Position numbers and translations under genes: made by a program
NCBI GenBank assembly: GCA_037176705.1
Contig: CM073886.1
Span: 89,067,501-89,131,500 of the forward strand
Length of the DNA stretch: 64,000 nucleotides
Direction: 5' to 3'
Source: Molossus alvarezi
Lineage: Eukaryota > Chordata > Mammalia > Chiroptera > Molossidae
Notes under the pieces: model-generated
Database searches by the model: none
The model's input: the letters and a program-made list of their open reading frames with translations, nothing else
Told to the model about the DNA's origin: nothing
Shown here: in pieces, positions 1 through 10,574 of the stretch
Numbering within the stretch: the first letter of the stretch is position 1
Layout: the number at the start of each line of letters is the position of its first letter

Positions 1-699
1 CCACAGGCCATAAGTAAGACGCGGTGTAGATTTGAGAAGAATTTAAAGTTGTAGGAAGTATAAGTTTGCTATAAACTTATGAATAATAAAGGTACTTTAA
101 TGACTGAAACATATAGCAGAAAGCAAAAAGAAGCCTCAGTATTATAGAGTTAAGTTGCTATGGGAGGTCAGAGGAGGCACATAGTACTTCCTGTCGGGCC
201 GTGGACCAGGTCAAAGGTGTCTCCATGGATAGAGCCTTGTGAGCAGACCTTTAAGAATAAGAAGCCTTGGTCACATAGAGAAAAGTGTGAAAGGAAAATG
301 ATCCTGGCAGAGGGTCCACCGTGAGCAAAGATAAGGAGGTGGGCAGGTGCAGAACGGAAATGGAGAAAAGTGAACCATGTATCCTGGCTGGGGTGAAGGT
401 CCTTGGAAAGGACTGGAAGTAAATGACAGTGGAAACTAGTACATAATCTTCAGTGCCAAACAATGGAGTTGAAGACTTATTTTCTGATTTAATCTTTTTG
501 AGCAGGAGAATAAAAATCTTTGCCATTTGTCTGATAAATCAGGCAGCAAAATGTACAGTGAACTGGACTGAGAAGATCCTGAGGATGAGGTCAATTAGGA
601 TCTACCTAATGTCCAACTGAGAACTAACAAGTGCTGGGATCAGCATTGTTACTGTGAGAACAGAGAATGGTGAGTGTGTGCAAACACTAATAATAATTA
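1..699. other. Unassigned non-coding sequence
   Basis: I recognise no gene or repeat family in this stretch. The + strand is rather purine-rich. The only longer open frame (251-526, minus) has no recognisable motif and no supporting splice or start context. It may hold an old repeat too diverged to see by eye. Confidence 0.5.
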
Positions 700-930
700 T
701 AATAATTCTCACATCGATGTTCAGTGTGCACCCGGCACTGTTCAGAGAATAACAACTCATTTGATCCTCACAGCAGTGCTATGAGGGGAGTGCTGGTTGC
801 CAGTTATATAGATGCAAAAACCAAGGCAGAGAAAGCTTACAAATGGCCTCAGGTCCCCCGTTAAGGGATGCAACCTTTGCTTCCAGAACCTTGCGTCTTA
901 ACCAGTCAGAAATAAGAGTGACATGACATG
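700..930 (-). repeat. MIR SINE, antisense
   Basis: The segment reads as reverse-strand MIR: a TAATAATTATAATAATT start, 'ggcactgttc', 'actcatttgatcctcaca', 'ctatgagg', then 'gatgcaaaaaccaaggcaga' and 'cttaaccagt'. These match, in order, the landmarks of an inverted mammalian-wide interspersed repeat. It is heavily diverged, as expected for a family active before placental mammals radiated. Confidence 0.75.
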
Positions 931-2515
931 GCCAGTGACTGATGAGGAGAAGCAAGAAAGAAGGAAGAACCACAGCTGATGCTTAGATTCCAAGCCAGGA
1001 AGATGCAGAAGCAAATGTCCAAAAAAAAAAAAATGGCAGAGGAGAAAAGGAGAGGCAGGTTTGGGAGAAACATGGTGCGTTTAGGGCCCGTTGCTTGGAA
1101 ACGGCGGCCATGAACGGCGGTAAACAGCAATAGCAAACAAATGGAGGCAAGACATTTGAGGGCAAATCGGGCACCAGCGGCAGACTCCTTAGGGTGGAAG
1201 TGGGTGCCCTGGCCTTTCCCAGGCGGAGTGGGGTGAGGGGGCCTAGGGCAGGTCCTGGTGGAACACTGACATGGAAACGAACGAGAAAGGGTTAGAACAA
1301 CGACAGTCCATGTAGAAAGAGAATGAGATTGGAGAGCACCTGCTGTGGAAAATAAATACAAACTCACCCCCAGAGGGGAAAAATAAAGATGCCAGTGGAG
1401 TGAGGGAGGAGAGAGCAGTATGTAAAGCCATCCAGGAAAGCCCTTTCCAGTGAGTTATGTCAAACTAATCCCAGAGAGGTCACGCCATTGCCACGGGGGC
1501 TTGCCCTACGGTCAAGGACACAGAGGACAGCTGATTTGTTGTTGAGTGGAACACATGCTCGTGAAGGACCGATGAGCAAATCATTATCTGGATTGTGATT
1601 CTTTCAGAGAACTTCTGCTTGCATGTGTAACATACAAAATAATAAGCAGGTGAGTAAAACATGCAATAGGTAAAATAAACATTCCCAACTAACCTATCCT
1701 ATGTGCTCAATTCTTTAGTACTACATCATGAAATAATCAACTCTACTGACCAGAGAAGCATCCCATGACCTCCCATGACCTCACTGACCAGAGAAAGCAG
1801 GCTGTGGCCCTCTCGGCCCACCTGCCAGTGTGTACATACACTGTTCTCCCAGGTAAAACATGAGACACTTGTTTTTAAATGTAATAGGGGAAAAGCGTTC
1901 CCATTCCTCCCCTCACTGTGTGACAGCTACCTTTACCACGAGTGGTGTGTGGCCTTCTGCCAGGTAAACCAAGGATGTGGACTCAACAGCTGTCCCTGCC
2001 CGCCTCTCCCCTGGCCAATCAAGCTGACTCAGCCCGGTCCTCTCAGCTTTCGGCCACAAGACCCAACTGAAACGGAACCAGTGATTAGGAATCACGGGTC
2101 CTCAGAGAAAGACACAGGGCAGGAGTTGATTCTCCAGGGATGTAGAAGCACATTTAAACCTCCGACTCCCCCTGCTTCTCAGAGGTAGCCCGGGCGTTGA
2201 CGAGAATTGGCAGTGACCACCCATGAGAACCTATCAGTCACCCATTCATGCTGCCACCACACCATCCTTGTCAGTTTGTTGGTGTTCTTTATTGCTTTTT
2301 GGTTGTTTGGCTCTCAATAACAACACTGAGGAATACAATGACATAAGCGACATAAAATGCTGGAAAGAAGGGGACATGTCAGTGATTAAAAGTCAGAGAT
2401 TCGTATTTAGACAGTGAAATAAATGCCAGTCACGTAATTACAAAGACAAGGCCCTTTGGCCAGACTCAGGTTCAGGGCCCTGTTCCCTGGTAGCCCCCTT
2501 GCATCTGTCTTTCGA
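931..2515. other. Unassigned non-coding sequence
   Basis: No gene or named repeat is recognised. There is a 13-base A run near 1020 and a local duplication at about 1747-1796, where 'ctgaccagagaa' and 'ccatgacct' each occur twice. The longest open frames (906-1367 minus, 1775-2188 plus) show no protein-family motif. Confidence 0.5.
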
Positions 2516-2730
2516 CTGGCAGAATTCAGCTCAGGAAACAGCACGGTTGCCATTTGATAAAACATTTAATTCCCAGCAGGGAAAAGTCACTGTCTTTACG
2601 AAACTTCTCTTGATGTAAATATAGGGTATATTTCATTCCAAATCATCTACTAATCTGCTGCTGATTGTCCTAATAATTATTATTGCTTCAAAGGGTGGCA
2701 GTAAAACAGCTTCTGCTTTTGAGAAGCTCA
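2516..2730. promoter_or_regulatory. Possible conserved non-coding element
   Basis: This AT-rich but non-repetitive stretch carries several homeodomain-type cores (TTTAATT, TAATCTG, CCTAATAATTATTATTG) and is not part of any repeat I recognise. The idea that it is a regulatory element is inference from composition only. It could equally be neutral unique sequence. Confidence 0.2.
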
Positions 2731-2997
2731 TTTGGACAGCGGGTGCTTTTTATGCCCTTGCGATTTTTCCTATAAAGATCATCACCCCTTCATTGTAAAT
2801 GGCAGCTGTTGGAAGGGCATTCTGGTGCCTGGATACGGTCTGATTGATTATCAGAATTCCGATTCCACTGTGCTGAAGAGTCTAGTCTGTTGGGGTTTCC
2901 AAAAGCATCATCAAAACTCTTAAGATCAGCTTATATTCGTTCACTCTGTTGCCAGTGTCAGCCATGAGGTAATGTTTCTTTATAAAACACAAAGACA

Positions 2998-3155
2998 GCC
3001 CTGGCCGGTTTGGCTCAGCGGTTAGAGCGTCGGCCTGCGGTCCTGAGAGACCCGGGTTCGGTTCCCACTAAGGGCATGTACCTCGGTTGCAGTTTGTCCC
3101 CAGCCCTGGTCGGTCGTGCGGGTGGCAGCCACTCGATGTGTTCCTTTCACATCGA

Positions 3156-3201
<46 letters not shown>

Positions 3202-3269
3202 CCTCTCTCTCCCTCCCACTCTACCTGAACAAAAATTGGAAAAAATGTCCTCGGGTGAGGATAAAACAA
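2998..3269 (+). mobile_element. Ves SINE, full length (type A)
   Basis: Bat Ves SINE flanked by a 14-bp TSD AAAACACAAAGACA (2984-2997 and 3270-3283). The head carries an A-box-like TGGCTCAGCGG (3011-3021) and a B-box-like GGTTCGGTTCC (3056-3066), the internal pol III promoter expected of a tRNA-derived SINE. A (CT)n tract follows at 3161-3198. The 3' end reads GTCCTCGGGTGAGGATAAAA, the hallmark of the type A copies here. The intact TSD implies L1-mediated insertion and modest age. Confidence 0.93.
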
Positions 3270-3283
3270 AAAACACAAAGACA

Positions 3284-4079
3284 ATTATCTTTTCCTTTTT
3301 GGTCAACAAATTGAAAAAAATAAACAAAACATTTGTGTGTGGCTTCAAATAATATGTGTCTTCAGCTTCTAACTCAACCAGATATACTTTGAAGACAACT
3401 AATTTAGGCCAACTGTTTTGTTTGAAGGGTATTATTATATTTAAAGAGGAACAGGAGTTCTCTAGATTAAAAAATATATGGTGAGGGTAATACATACAAG
3501 ACTTTTGTGTTTTAAAAAGTAATACTATCTTGCGAATCCAATTCTGTCATTGTCTCCAAACCTGACGATAAACACAAGAGTGAACAGGTGTGGTTATATG
3601 TCCTTGACCCTCAGGTAATCTTCAACTTCAAGTATGCGGATGCATGCTGACCTCTCTTTGCTTTCCATCAGAGAGAGGGATGCTGAACACAGGAATTGCA
3701 AGGACATTCTGTCCTCTTTGGAGCCCAACCCAGCAGAGCAAGAACATAAACAATTGCCTCGGCCCAGTCCTACTTCTTTTCTAACTTCTTAAACACAAGC
3801 AGCTGCGTGGTCTTTGGCAAGACCCGCAGCTTCTCGATGCTGCGACAGCCTCATCTATTAAAATGGTGCTGACAATATGACCTGATTTTGTGCAAGCCAA
3901 ATGACATAACCTACACTGAGTTCTTAGAAGAATTACTGTCACATATGAAATATTCCAATGTTATAGGCTATGTTATGTTCATTGTTAAAGAACTGCACAA
4001 TTTTTATTGAGTGCCTTCTCAGAGTCAGGCGATCTACTAAGTGACGGACTGAAATATAACCTCCCTTTGCTAAGGCCAA
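3284..4079. other. Unassigned non-coding sequence
   Basis: Apparently unique AT-rich DNA. I see no gene or repeat family here; the open frames that reach into it from 3022-3495 (minus) are reverse reads of the neighbouring Ves. Confidence 0.5.
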
Positions 4080-4492
4080 GGTCAGCAAACTGCAGCCTGT
4101 GGCAGCATGTTTTCGCTTGGCCCCAAACCTAGGAATCAACTGTATATTTTCAAAGGGTTGTAAGGGAAAACAAAGAATAATATGCAACTAATATCTGTAG
4201 AGCCCTCAAACTCTAAAAGATTTACTATCACCCAGCTGGTATGGCTCAGTGGTTGAGCAGTGACCCATGCACCTAGATGTTGCTGGTTTGATTCCTGGTC
4301 AGGGCACATGCCCAGGTTGTGGGCCCGGTCCCCAGTGGGGGGCATGCAGGAGGCGTCCAATCGATGTTCTTTCTCATTGATGTTTCTATTTCTCTCTCCC
4401 TCTCCTTCCTCTCTAAAAACCAATAAAGAAAAAAATAAATTAATTAAATAATTACTCTGTGTCCTTTTACAGAATAAAGTTGCCAAGTCCTG
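4080..4492 (+). mobile_element. hAT-type miniature element, split by a SINE
   Basis: A short non-autonomous DNA transposon of the common mammalian family that starts with 'gtcagcaaact' and ends 'tttacag...gccaagtcctg'. The left part is 4080-4230 and the right part about 4446-4492; a Ves copy sits between. Other copies of the same family are at 10376-10574 and 31558-31751. I attribute it to the hAT-Charlie group from its short length and ends; I do not give a MER number. Confidence 0.65.
4231..4445 (+). mobile_element. Ves SINE (type B)
   Basis: Type B bat SINE: 'ggctcagtggttgagcag', then 'gcacctagatgttgctgg', a B-box-like GGTTTGATTCC, 'cagggcacatgcccaggt', 'tgggggcatgcagg', a CT tract and 'ccaataaagaaaaaaataaa'. 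It interrupts an older hAT element, so it is the younger insertion. The TSD is blurred (ATTTACTAT against AATTACTCT). Confidence 0.88.
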
Positions 4493-4604
4493 CTCTGGAG
4501 AGCTTTCAGTCTCATAAGGGAAAGTAGCGAACACTGTGGTCAGAGCTCCCCAGGGAACAGAAATGTTCAGGTGAGGGAATACCAATATGAATCTTGCCAA
4601 AAAC

Positions 4605-4990
4605 AGCAGGGGAAAGTCACAGAAGGCTTGACAGAAGACATTCTATTTGAACGAGGACACGTAGACTTGCAGAGTATGTAAAATCACACTAGTCTGAGGA
4701 GGGGTGGGAGGGGGGCAGGGAGGTGCACACAGGGAAAAGACCAAAACCTGAGGACGGTTCCACCGAGGAACTGCGGCTCAGTCAAGCGCGGCTGGATCCC
4801 AGGGTCCGTGCGTGTGTAGGATGTGGAATGGGGAAGGGAGCGTTAATAGCCAAACATGAGAGTGGAAAGAGCCGTAATGTGAAGGGCCTTAGACCCTCTA
4901 ATAAAGGTTAGAACTTTGATTTCACAGTAAAAAAAGTTATCACCAAAAGTTTCTAAGTAGAAGTATGACCAACATAGACTAGATATTTAG
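4605..4990 (-). repeat. L2 LINE 3' region, antisense
   Basis: Landmarks of reverse-strand L2 appear in order: 'gaaggcttgacag', 'atttgaacgaggac', 'tggatcccagggtccgtgcg', 'gaagggccttagaccct' and 'gaactttgatttca'. The copy is old and strongly diverged. The short plus-strand open frame at 4723-4911 lies inside it and is not a gene. Confidence 0.55.
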
Positions 4991-5393
4991 AACCCAAAGA
5001 GTAAATTATTTAAAAAAACTTTGGTTTGAGGCCAAGATGGAATTCGGAAGCAGATGTAACCTTCTGCCTAAAATATGTAAAAGAAAACTAGACAAAATAT
5101 ATAAAACAAAGTTTTCAGACTCTGACGACAGGCAGTAGCGATGACTGCGGAGAGAAGGGGAGCAGAAACCGAGCGCCACTGCCCAGATCCCCGTTGGAGA
5201 AAGGGTCTAGGCTTCAGCACAGAAGGGCTCACATATAGCCCAGAATGAGGAGAAAAATCAATCAGCAGAAACAGACTGAGAAATGACAAAGATTACAGAA
5301 CTGGTAGACAAGTGCGTTATTATAAACTATATTCCAAATGTCCAAATATCAAAGTAATGTTTGAGCATGGTAAGGAGAGATATAAAGATTATT

Positions 5394-5652
5394 ATTATTA
5401 TTATTTTTTTTATCCTCACCCAAGGATATTTTTCCATTTTTTGTACAGATAGAGTGGGAGGGAGAGAGAGGAAGAGAGAGAGAGAGAGAGAAACATCGAC
5501 GTGAAGGGACACATCGAGTGGCTGCCACCCACACGACCAACCAGGGCCGGGGACAAACTGCAACCGAAGTACGTGCCCTTAGCGGGAACCGAACCCGGGT
5601 CTCTCCGGACCGCAGGCTGACGCTCTAACCGCTGAGCCAAACCGGCCAGGGC
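5394..5652 (-). mobile_element. Ves SINE (type A), antisense
   Basis: Reverse-strand Ves with tail TATCCTCACCCAAGGATATT at the left and the tRNA-like head (CCGCTGAGCCAAACCGGCCAG) at the right. The TSD TAAAGATTATT is at 5383-5393 and 5653-5663. It sits inside the L1 remnant and is therefore younger than it. The antisense open frames at 5327-5640 are translations of this SINE. Confidence 0.92.
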
Positions 5653-5693
5653 TAAAGATTATTTTTTAAACACCTCAATTGAACTTCTAGAGG

Positions 5694-5694
<1 letters not shown>

Positions 5695-5729
<35 letters not shown>
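5695..5729. repeat. (TA)n microsatellite
   Basis: Uninterrupted TA dinucleotide run of 35 bases within the L1 remnant, just right of the Ves insertion. Confidence 0.97.
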
Positions 5730-5732
<3 letters not shown>

Positions 5733-5937
5733 TATGATGAAATATAAACTAGGTAGAATTAACAAAAAATTTGACACTAATGAAAATTGCATCAATGATC
5801 TGAAAATAGAGTAATAGAAACTACCCAAAATGACTCACACAGAGAAAAAAAGCCTCCTTTCCCCCATCAAAAATTGAAATGAGTGTCAGTAAATGTGGGA
5901 AAACTTGAAGCTTCCTAATATGGATGCATGGGGTCCC

Positions 5938-6003
5938 AGGAAGGAAGGAAGGAAGGAAGGGAGGGAGGGAGGGAGGGAGGGAGGGAGGGAGGGAGGAAGG
6001 AAA
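5938..6003. repeat. (GGAA)n-(GGGA)n microsatellite
   Basis: About five GGAA units pass into about ten GGGA units and back to GGAA. It begins exactly at the L1 ORF1 landmark 'cccaggaagg', so it probably grew from a short purine motif already present in the L1. Confidence 0.95.
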
Positions 6004-6375
6004 GATATTGAACAGAAAAATATTTGAAAACATAAGTTTTGAAGACGAAAATCTTCTAACTGAATGTATACTACAAATCCGCAGACTCAAAGAGCTCAAT
6101 GGACCCAAGCACTAGAAGCGTGTGTGCAATAGCTCGAAGTCTCACCATGATCCAATTGGTTCAAAACCAGCGATAGTAGAAAATCTTAAAGGAAGCTGGG
6201 GCAGGGGGCAGCAGGAAAAAATAATTGTGCTGAGGGAAAGAAGTCAGAGAAAGAGGGAACATTCAGTAACATCGGACTCTAGGAAATGTCAGCTGATCTG
6301 CAGGGACATAAAGAAGACCCACGACTGCCTGGGAAAGGAGGGAGATGTGAGGAGCGGGGAGTGAGGGAGAGATCC

Positions 6376-6525
6376 CACAGCAGCAAAGGGATCTTTTGAG
6401 CAAGAAGGATATGTTCATTATCTTTATTACGGTGATGGTTTCAAGATTCCTCAAATTGTGCACTTTAAATGTGTATGGTATCATGTACATTAATTATAGC
6501 TCAGTAAATCTGATAAAAAATAATA
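6376..6525 (+). mobile_element. L1 LINE 3' end
   Basis: L1 3' UTR in sense: 'gatatgttcattatctttat', 'ggtgatggtttcaaga', 'caaattgtgcactttaaatg', 'attatagctcagtaaatctg' followed by an A-rich end. This is the classic terminal 3' UTR of older L1 subfamilies. With the ORF1-side sequence immediately upstream it could be one element lacking ORF2. Confidence 0.8.
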
Positions 6526-6539
6526 ATGTTCAGGGGTGA

Positions 6540-9500
6540 GATGCAGAGGCAGGTATGGATCTAGGAGAGAAGAACAATGGACGAAAGAAGAAATGATGAA
6601 GACCAGAGGCAGAGAGCTGACTTTGGGAATGAAGAGAATACACGGGTGTGAGGTCGTCCTCCGGGGCGGAGTGGACAGTGGGTGAATGGTGTCACTATTA
6701 CCAGTGTTTAGAACATAGGAGGAGCGACTGGCTGAGGGGGAAGGTGATGACGAGTCCTAACCAGGTCCCGTGGGGCCTCTGATTACAAATGAAGACATCA
6801 CTGCACAGGTAGTGCTCGATTTGGGGAGAGAGGCCTCCGTCGGAGATACAGATTTTGGAATTATAAGTATATATAGTAGAAAACGTAGGCTATGGAATTG
6901 GGTTGGAATGTCTAAGGAGAGTCCTTAGATGAAGAAAGAAGTGAGGGAAGGGAGCCTTGGAACGGCCAACATTAAAGCAGGAGCCACAGGCTTAGTTCTC
7001 TGAGGGGCTCAGTCCTCTTTATCACCTGACAGTCTAATCTGAACTTTCCGGGCAGGTCCAGTGGAAACAAACAAGCACCTTCAGCAACAGAGATTTCTCT
7101 CTCTCCAGGCATGGACAGATGTGTGCTTACAATGTCAACTCCGTCCCGGCTCCAAGCAAGAACTGTCTCATCCGAGTCTCAAGTGCTATAAAAACACATA
7201 CTTAACTCTTTTCTGGGTGCGCAATGCACCTACATCTTGCTCTATTGGGTGAGAGACAGCAGAAAACTGGGAGATTGAGGAAGGGGAGAGTCTTAGAAGA
7301 CCAGCTTCCTCATCCTGGCAAATATTTCTGGAGCTCTCATCAAAGTGTACTAAAATAATATTTTAATAAATATGAAAAAAGTATTATACTTCTCCTTAAG
7401 ATAATAAAAAATAATTTCCCACTTCAAATTCTTCTGTGCTTCCCAAGAAAAAATGGGTGGGAGTGGGGGGTTGAATTGAAAGCTGTCCTTCACTGATGAC
7501 CCCCCTTCTGGTCGAGTGTACCTGCTGGGCTCCCCCACTTCCTTCCTGTCCCCTTGCTGCACTGTTTAGAGAAAACAACACTGTCCACAGAACCGCTACC
7601 TCCAATGGCAAAAATTTGTGTTTTAATTTCTAAGAAAAAATCCCAAAGAGCCAAAACCTCTTTATTCTTTGCTCTGTTCAATTAATTCAAATATCTTAGC
7701 CCTGGAACCATCAGAAACCAGTAGAATACAAAATAAAAATCACCAGTAGAAGGATCCTTTCTTGGATATTCCTACAAACTAGGCGGCGTCTCGGCAATAC
7801 TTTGGCCTTGGGAGGGAAAATGTTCGTAGTCACCCAAAGCTGCTCCTTATTCTCTGACATTTGACTTGTTTTGTTCTTTTTTCCCGCCTTCCATACGTAG
7901 ACCAAATTCAGACTCACTCAGCTCTAATTCATCAAACAGACTCCCCTGCAAATATAAAGATGGAGTCGAGTTTTGGATAACACTTGAAGTGTTGTTTTCG
8001 TTTCTGTATCCGTGAGCCCCACTCTGGACTGCCAGCGATCCATTCTACCCAGTCAGTTCAGAAATCTAAGTGTTTCTAGGGTGGGTACAAGCAGAGAAGA
8101 CAATAAAGCGTCAGATACATGGTACAGAAAAAAAAACATTCTAAATTTCACTGGGCAATTATGTATTTAGGACTCCCACAAGGACTTCCTTCCACGAAAA
8201 GATAAACTAGTGGTTCTCAAGGAATTCCCCTTGGGATTGTTGCGAAGTAACTAACCGTTGACTGCAATTTTGCAATCACAGAGAAGAGAGGCGTGGTGAA
8301 AAAGCATCGTCCTCATAAAGGGATGTGTTACACAAACAGACACTAACACCATTTACTTTTTTAATCATTTGAGATACACTGCATTCGAAAAACAATTTAC
8401 CTGACTATCTGGGGGACGAAGATAGATCTTAAGGGCAGAACAAGGGGAGCGCAGGCTGCAGTCCCAAGTGCAGAGGGCTGAGTGAGTTAACCTTCAGTCT
8501 TGTAAGATTTGTTGGTTGAGGTCTTAATAGGTTCATCAGACCTTTATGCAAGCAGGCTTTTTTGAGCTTTGAAGCTTTAATAGCTGTCTTTTATTGCCTC
8601 TAGCATTAAGTCTTCTTTCTCATGTGTCCTCTTTCCTTATTTGCAGCTTTCATCCTTTTCAAAAGAATTAACAGCACTCGGACCTCCTACACAATGATCC
8701 TCAAAGAGATTCTGCACTCAAGTGGAGTTAAAATGCAATATGGGAGGGAGAGAACTATAAGTCTATTTTAAGAATAACAACATATAATCCAAAAGAATGG
8801 AATTGCTCAAAAGAGACAGCCCCTGAGGAAATACATGACAATGACCATAAAACGTAATTAAAACATTCCTGGTATACTCCAAAGTGGCCAGAAGAATTTA
8901 ATTACAAACTTCATAGTTGCATTATGAAGATTTACACCAAGGCTAGAAGCAAGACGCGACCAAGCCGGGAAACACCTAATCACAGAGCCTCTGAATTGCT
9001 CCTCCCTAGGGAAGCCCCTTGCCCCTCCCTCACGAGCGCTTTCACCACTTCTGATGAGCAGGCACATGAACTCTTCCCAAATCCGGGAAGCTCACAAGCG
9101 ACACTGCTGGAAAATGAAGAGATATCCTATTCAGATCTTCCAGAGAAAAGAAAACAGGAACTCCCACAACTGGCATGGTCAGCAGTCATCACAACACTGA
9201 CCAGAGTGTATGTACAACCAGTAAAACACATTCGTCTGGTCCGTGAACAAGGTGGGCAGCTTTAACACGAGGGCATTTAGAATTCTCCATAAGGCCTCAT
9301 TTGCTCTCAAATAACCAACCTCCTACCAACTTAGAGTTCTGCTTACCTCTGATCAAGAGTTGAGTCATTAGAAACAAGAGTGGATTAAAAAATAAATCAA
9401 TGATATTGTTTTCAGAAGGCTTCTTTTACAAAGTAGTCTCTTCTTAGGAGTAGAAGAGCTAGGTCTTATCCTAGTATCCGAGGCCATCATTCTGACACAT

Positions 9501-9587
9501 ACTTTCGGCTACAAATCACAAAACACACAGAAAATTTATGATCTCACCTATAACGGAGTACAAATACAGGGGATCTCCAACACATGC
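6540..9587. other. Unassigned non-coding sequence
   Basis: The first part (to about 7000) is purine-rich on the + strand and may be a degraded antisense L2, but the match is too weak to call. From about 7260 to 9587 I see no gene, RNA gene or repeat family. Open frames such as 8924-9265 show no recognisable motif. Confidence 0.45.
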
Positions 9588-10360
9588 TGTGGTTTAATAA
9601 GAACTATATTTGGTCTTTGACCTTGGTTTTTGGCACAGAGCTTCTAAAACCCTTAGAATTTCCTGACAGGAGTATCTTGTGTTATTCATAAAGGGCCCCT
9701 TTCTGTCACACCTGAGTTTATGCTAATGAGGTGACTCAGAGTAGGGCCCCTCCAGCACCTCATGATGGGCCTGGTCACCAGAAAGACCAAGCGACGAGAG
9801 GGTTGGAAGTTTTGCCCTACCTACCAACCTCTGGAGCACGATCAGGGCTGGAGATGAAGTGCTATAAACACTTTTGAACAATGAGATTTGAGGAGCTTCT
9901 GGGTTAGTGAGTAAGTACATCAAGGAGCTGGGGCGGGGGATGCCTGTGAACCCCTCTCTCTAAACCTTAACCTTTGTGTCTATTCCATTGGTCTGTTCCT
10001 GAACTGTACCTTTTATAATAAGCTTGAAATAGTAAGGAAAGCACTTTCCTGGATCCTATTAGCCATTTTAGCATTTTATTGAACCTGGGGAAGGCGAGTG
10101 GGAACGCCCTGATTTATAGCCAGTTAGTCAGACGTTCTGGTGGTCTGGGACTTGCGAGCGGCATCTAAAGGAGAAGCAGTCTTGTAGGGCTGAGTCCCTC
10201 ACCTGTGGTCTGTGCTAATGCCTGGTAGTTAGTGTCAGACTTGAACTGGGACACCCATTTGCTGTCTGAAGAGCTGGAGAAGTTGGCTGTTGTGAGGGAA
10301 AACTCCCACATGTTTGGTGTCAGAAGTGCTGTGTGTAGAAACAGACTATAATACATACCA
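9588..10360 (+). mobile_element. Probable endogenous-retrovirus solo LTR
   Basis: The block starts TGTGGTTTAATAAGAAC and carries 'tgacaggagtatcttgtgtt', 'ataaagggcccctttctgtc', 'ttatgctaatgaggtgactc', 'catgatgggcctg', 'gctataaacac' (a TATA-like motif near 9862) and 'gactataatacat'. These phrases are typical of a common mammalian LTR family, but I do not give its name. No retroviral coding sequence is attached, so it would be a solo LTR. The right end is approximate. Confidence 0.5.
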
Positions 10361-10375
10361 AGCTGGGTTCTAGTT

Positions 10376-10574
10376 CAGGACTTGACAACTACAGCCCACA
10401 GACCAAATAACGTTCTTATAAATAACATTTTATTAAAGCAGAGCCTTGGCCATTCCTGTGTGTGTGTCTGTGGCTGTAAAAAGAGAGATGGATGACGGTG
10501 CCACAGATCACATGGGCACACAGCCTAAAATCATTATTATCTGGCTCTTATGTGAAACAGGTCGCTGATCCCTG
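10376..10574 (+). mobile_element. hAT-type miniature element
   Basis: Near-complete copy of the family also seen at 4080 and 31558: 'cttgacaactacagcccaca', 'aataacattttattaaagca', 'ttggccattcctgtgtg', 'gcctaaaatcattattatct' and 'gtcgctgatccctg'. It follows directly on the LTR-like block. Non-autonomous, with no transposase. Confidence 0.65.

Larger units (their letters stand above)
5020..6262 (+). mobile_element. L1 LINE, 5' UTR/ORF1 region remnant
   Basis: Sense L1M-type sequence with landmarks from the 5' side of ORF1: 'gaggccaagatggaat', 'cttctgcctaaaatatgtaaa', 'cagactctgacgacaggcag', 'gagaaagggtctaggct', 'attacagaactggtagacaa', 'atagaaactacccaaaatg', 'ggggtcccaggaagg', 'aaaaatatttgaaaacataa' and 'cacca...atccaattggttcaaaaccagcgat'. 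Frames are broken. A Ves SINE (5394-5652), a (TA)n run and a GGAA/GGGA microsatellite interrupt it. No ORF2 sequence follows; an L1 3' end begins about 110 bp further on. Confidence 0.75.

Noticed and set aside
3001..3075. tRNA gene suggested by A-box and B-box motifs
   Set aside because: The acceptor ends do not pair, the sequence continues into a CT tract and A tail, and a TSD brackets the whole: it is the head of a SINE. The same holds for all other Ves heads.
3022..3495. 157-codon frame on the minus strand
   Set aside because: It is a reverse read of the Ves at 2998-3269, and the same peptide pattern recurs at other Ves copies.
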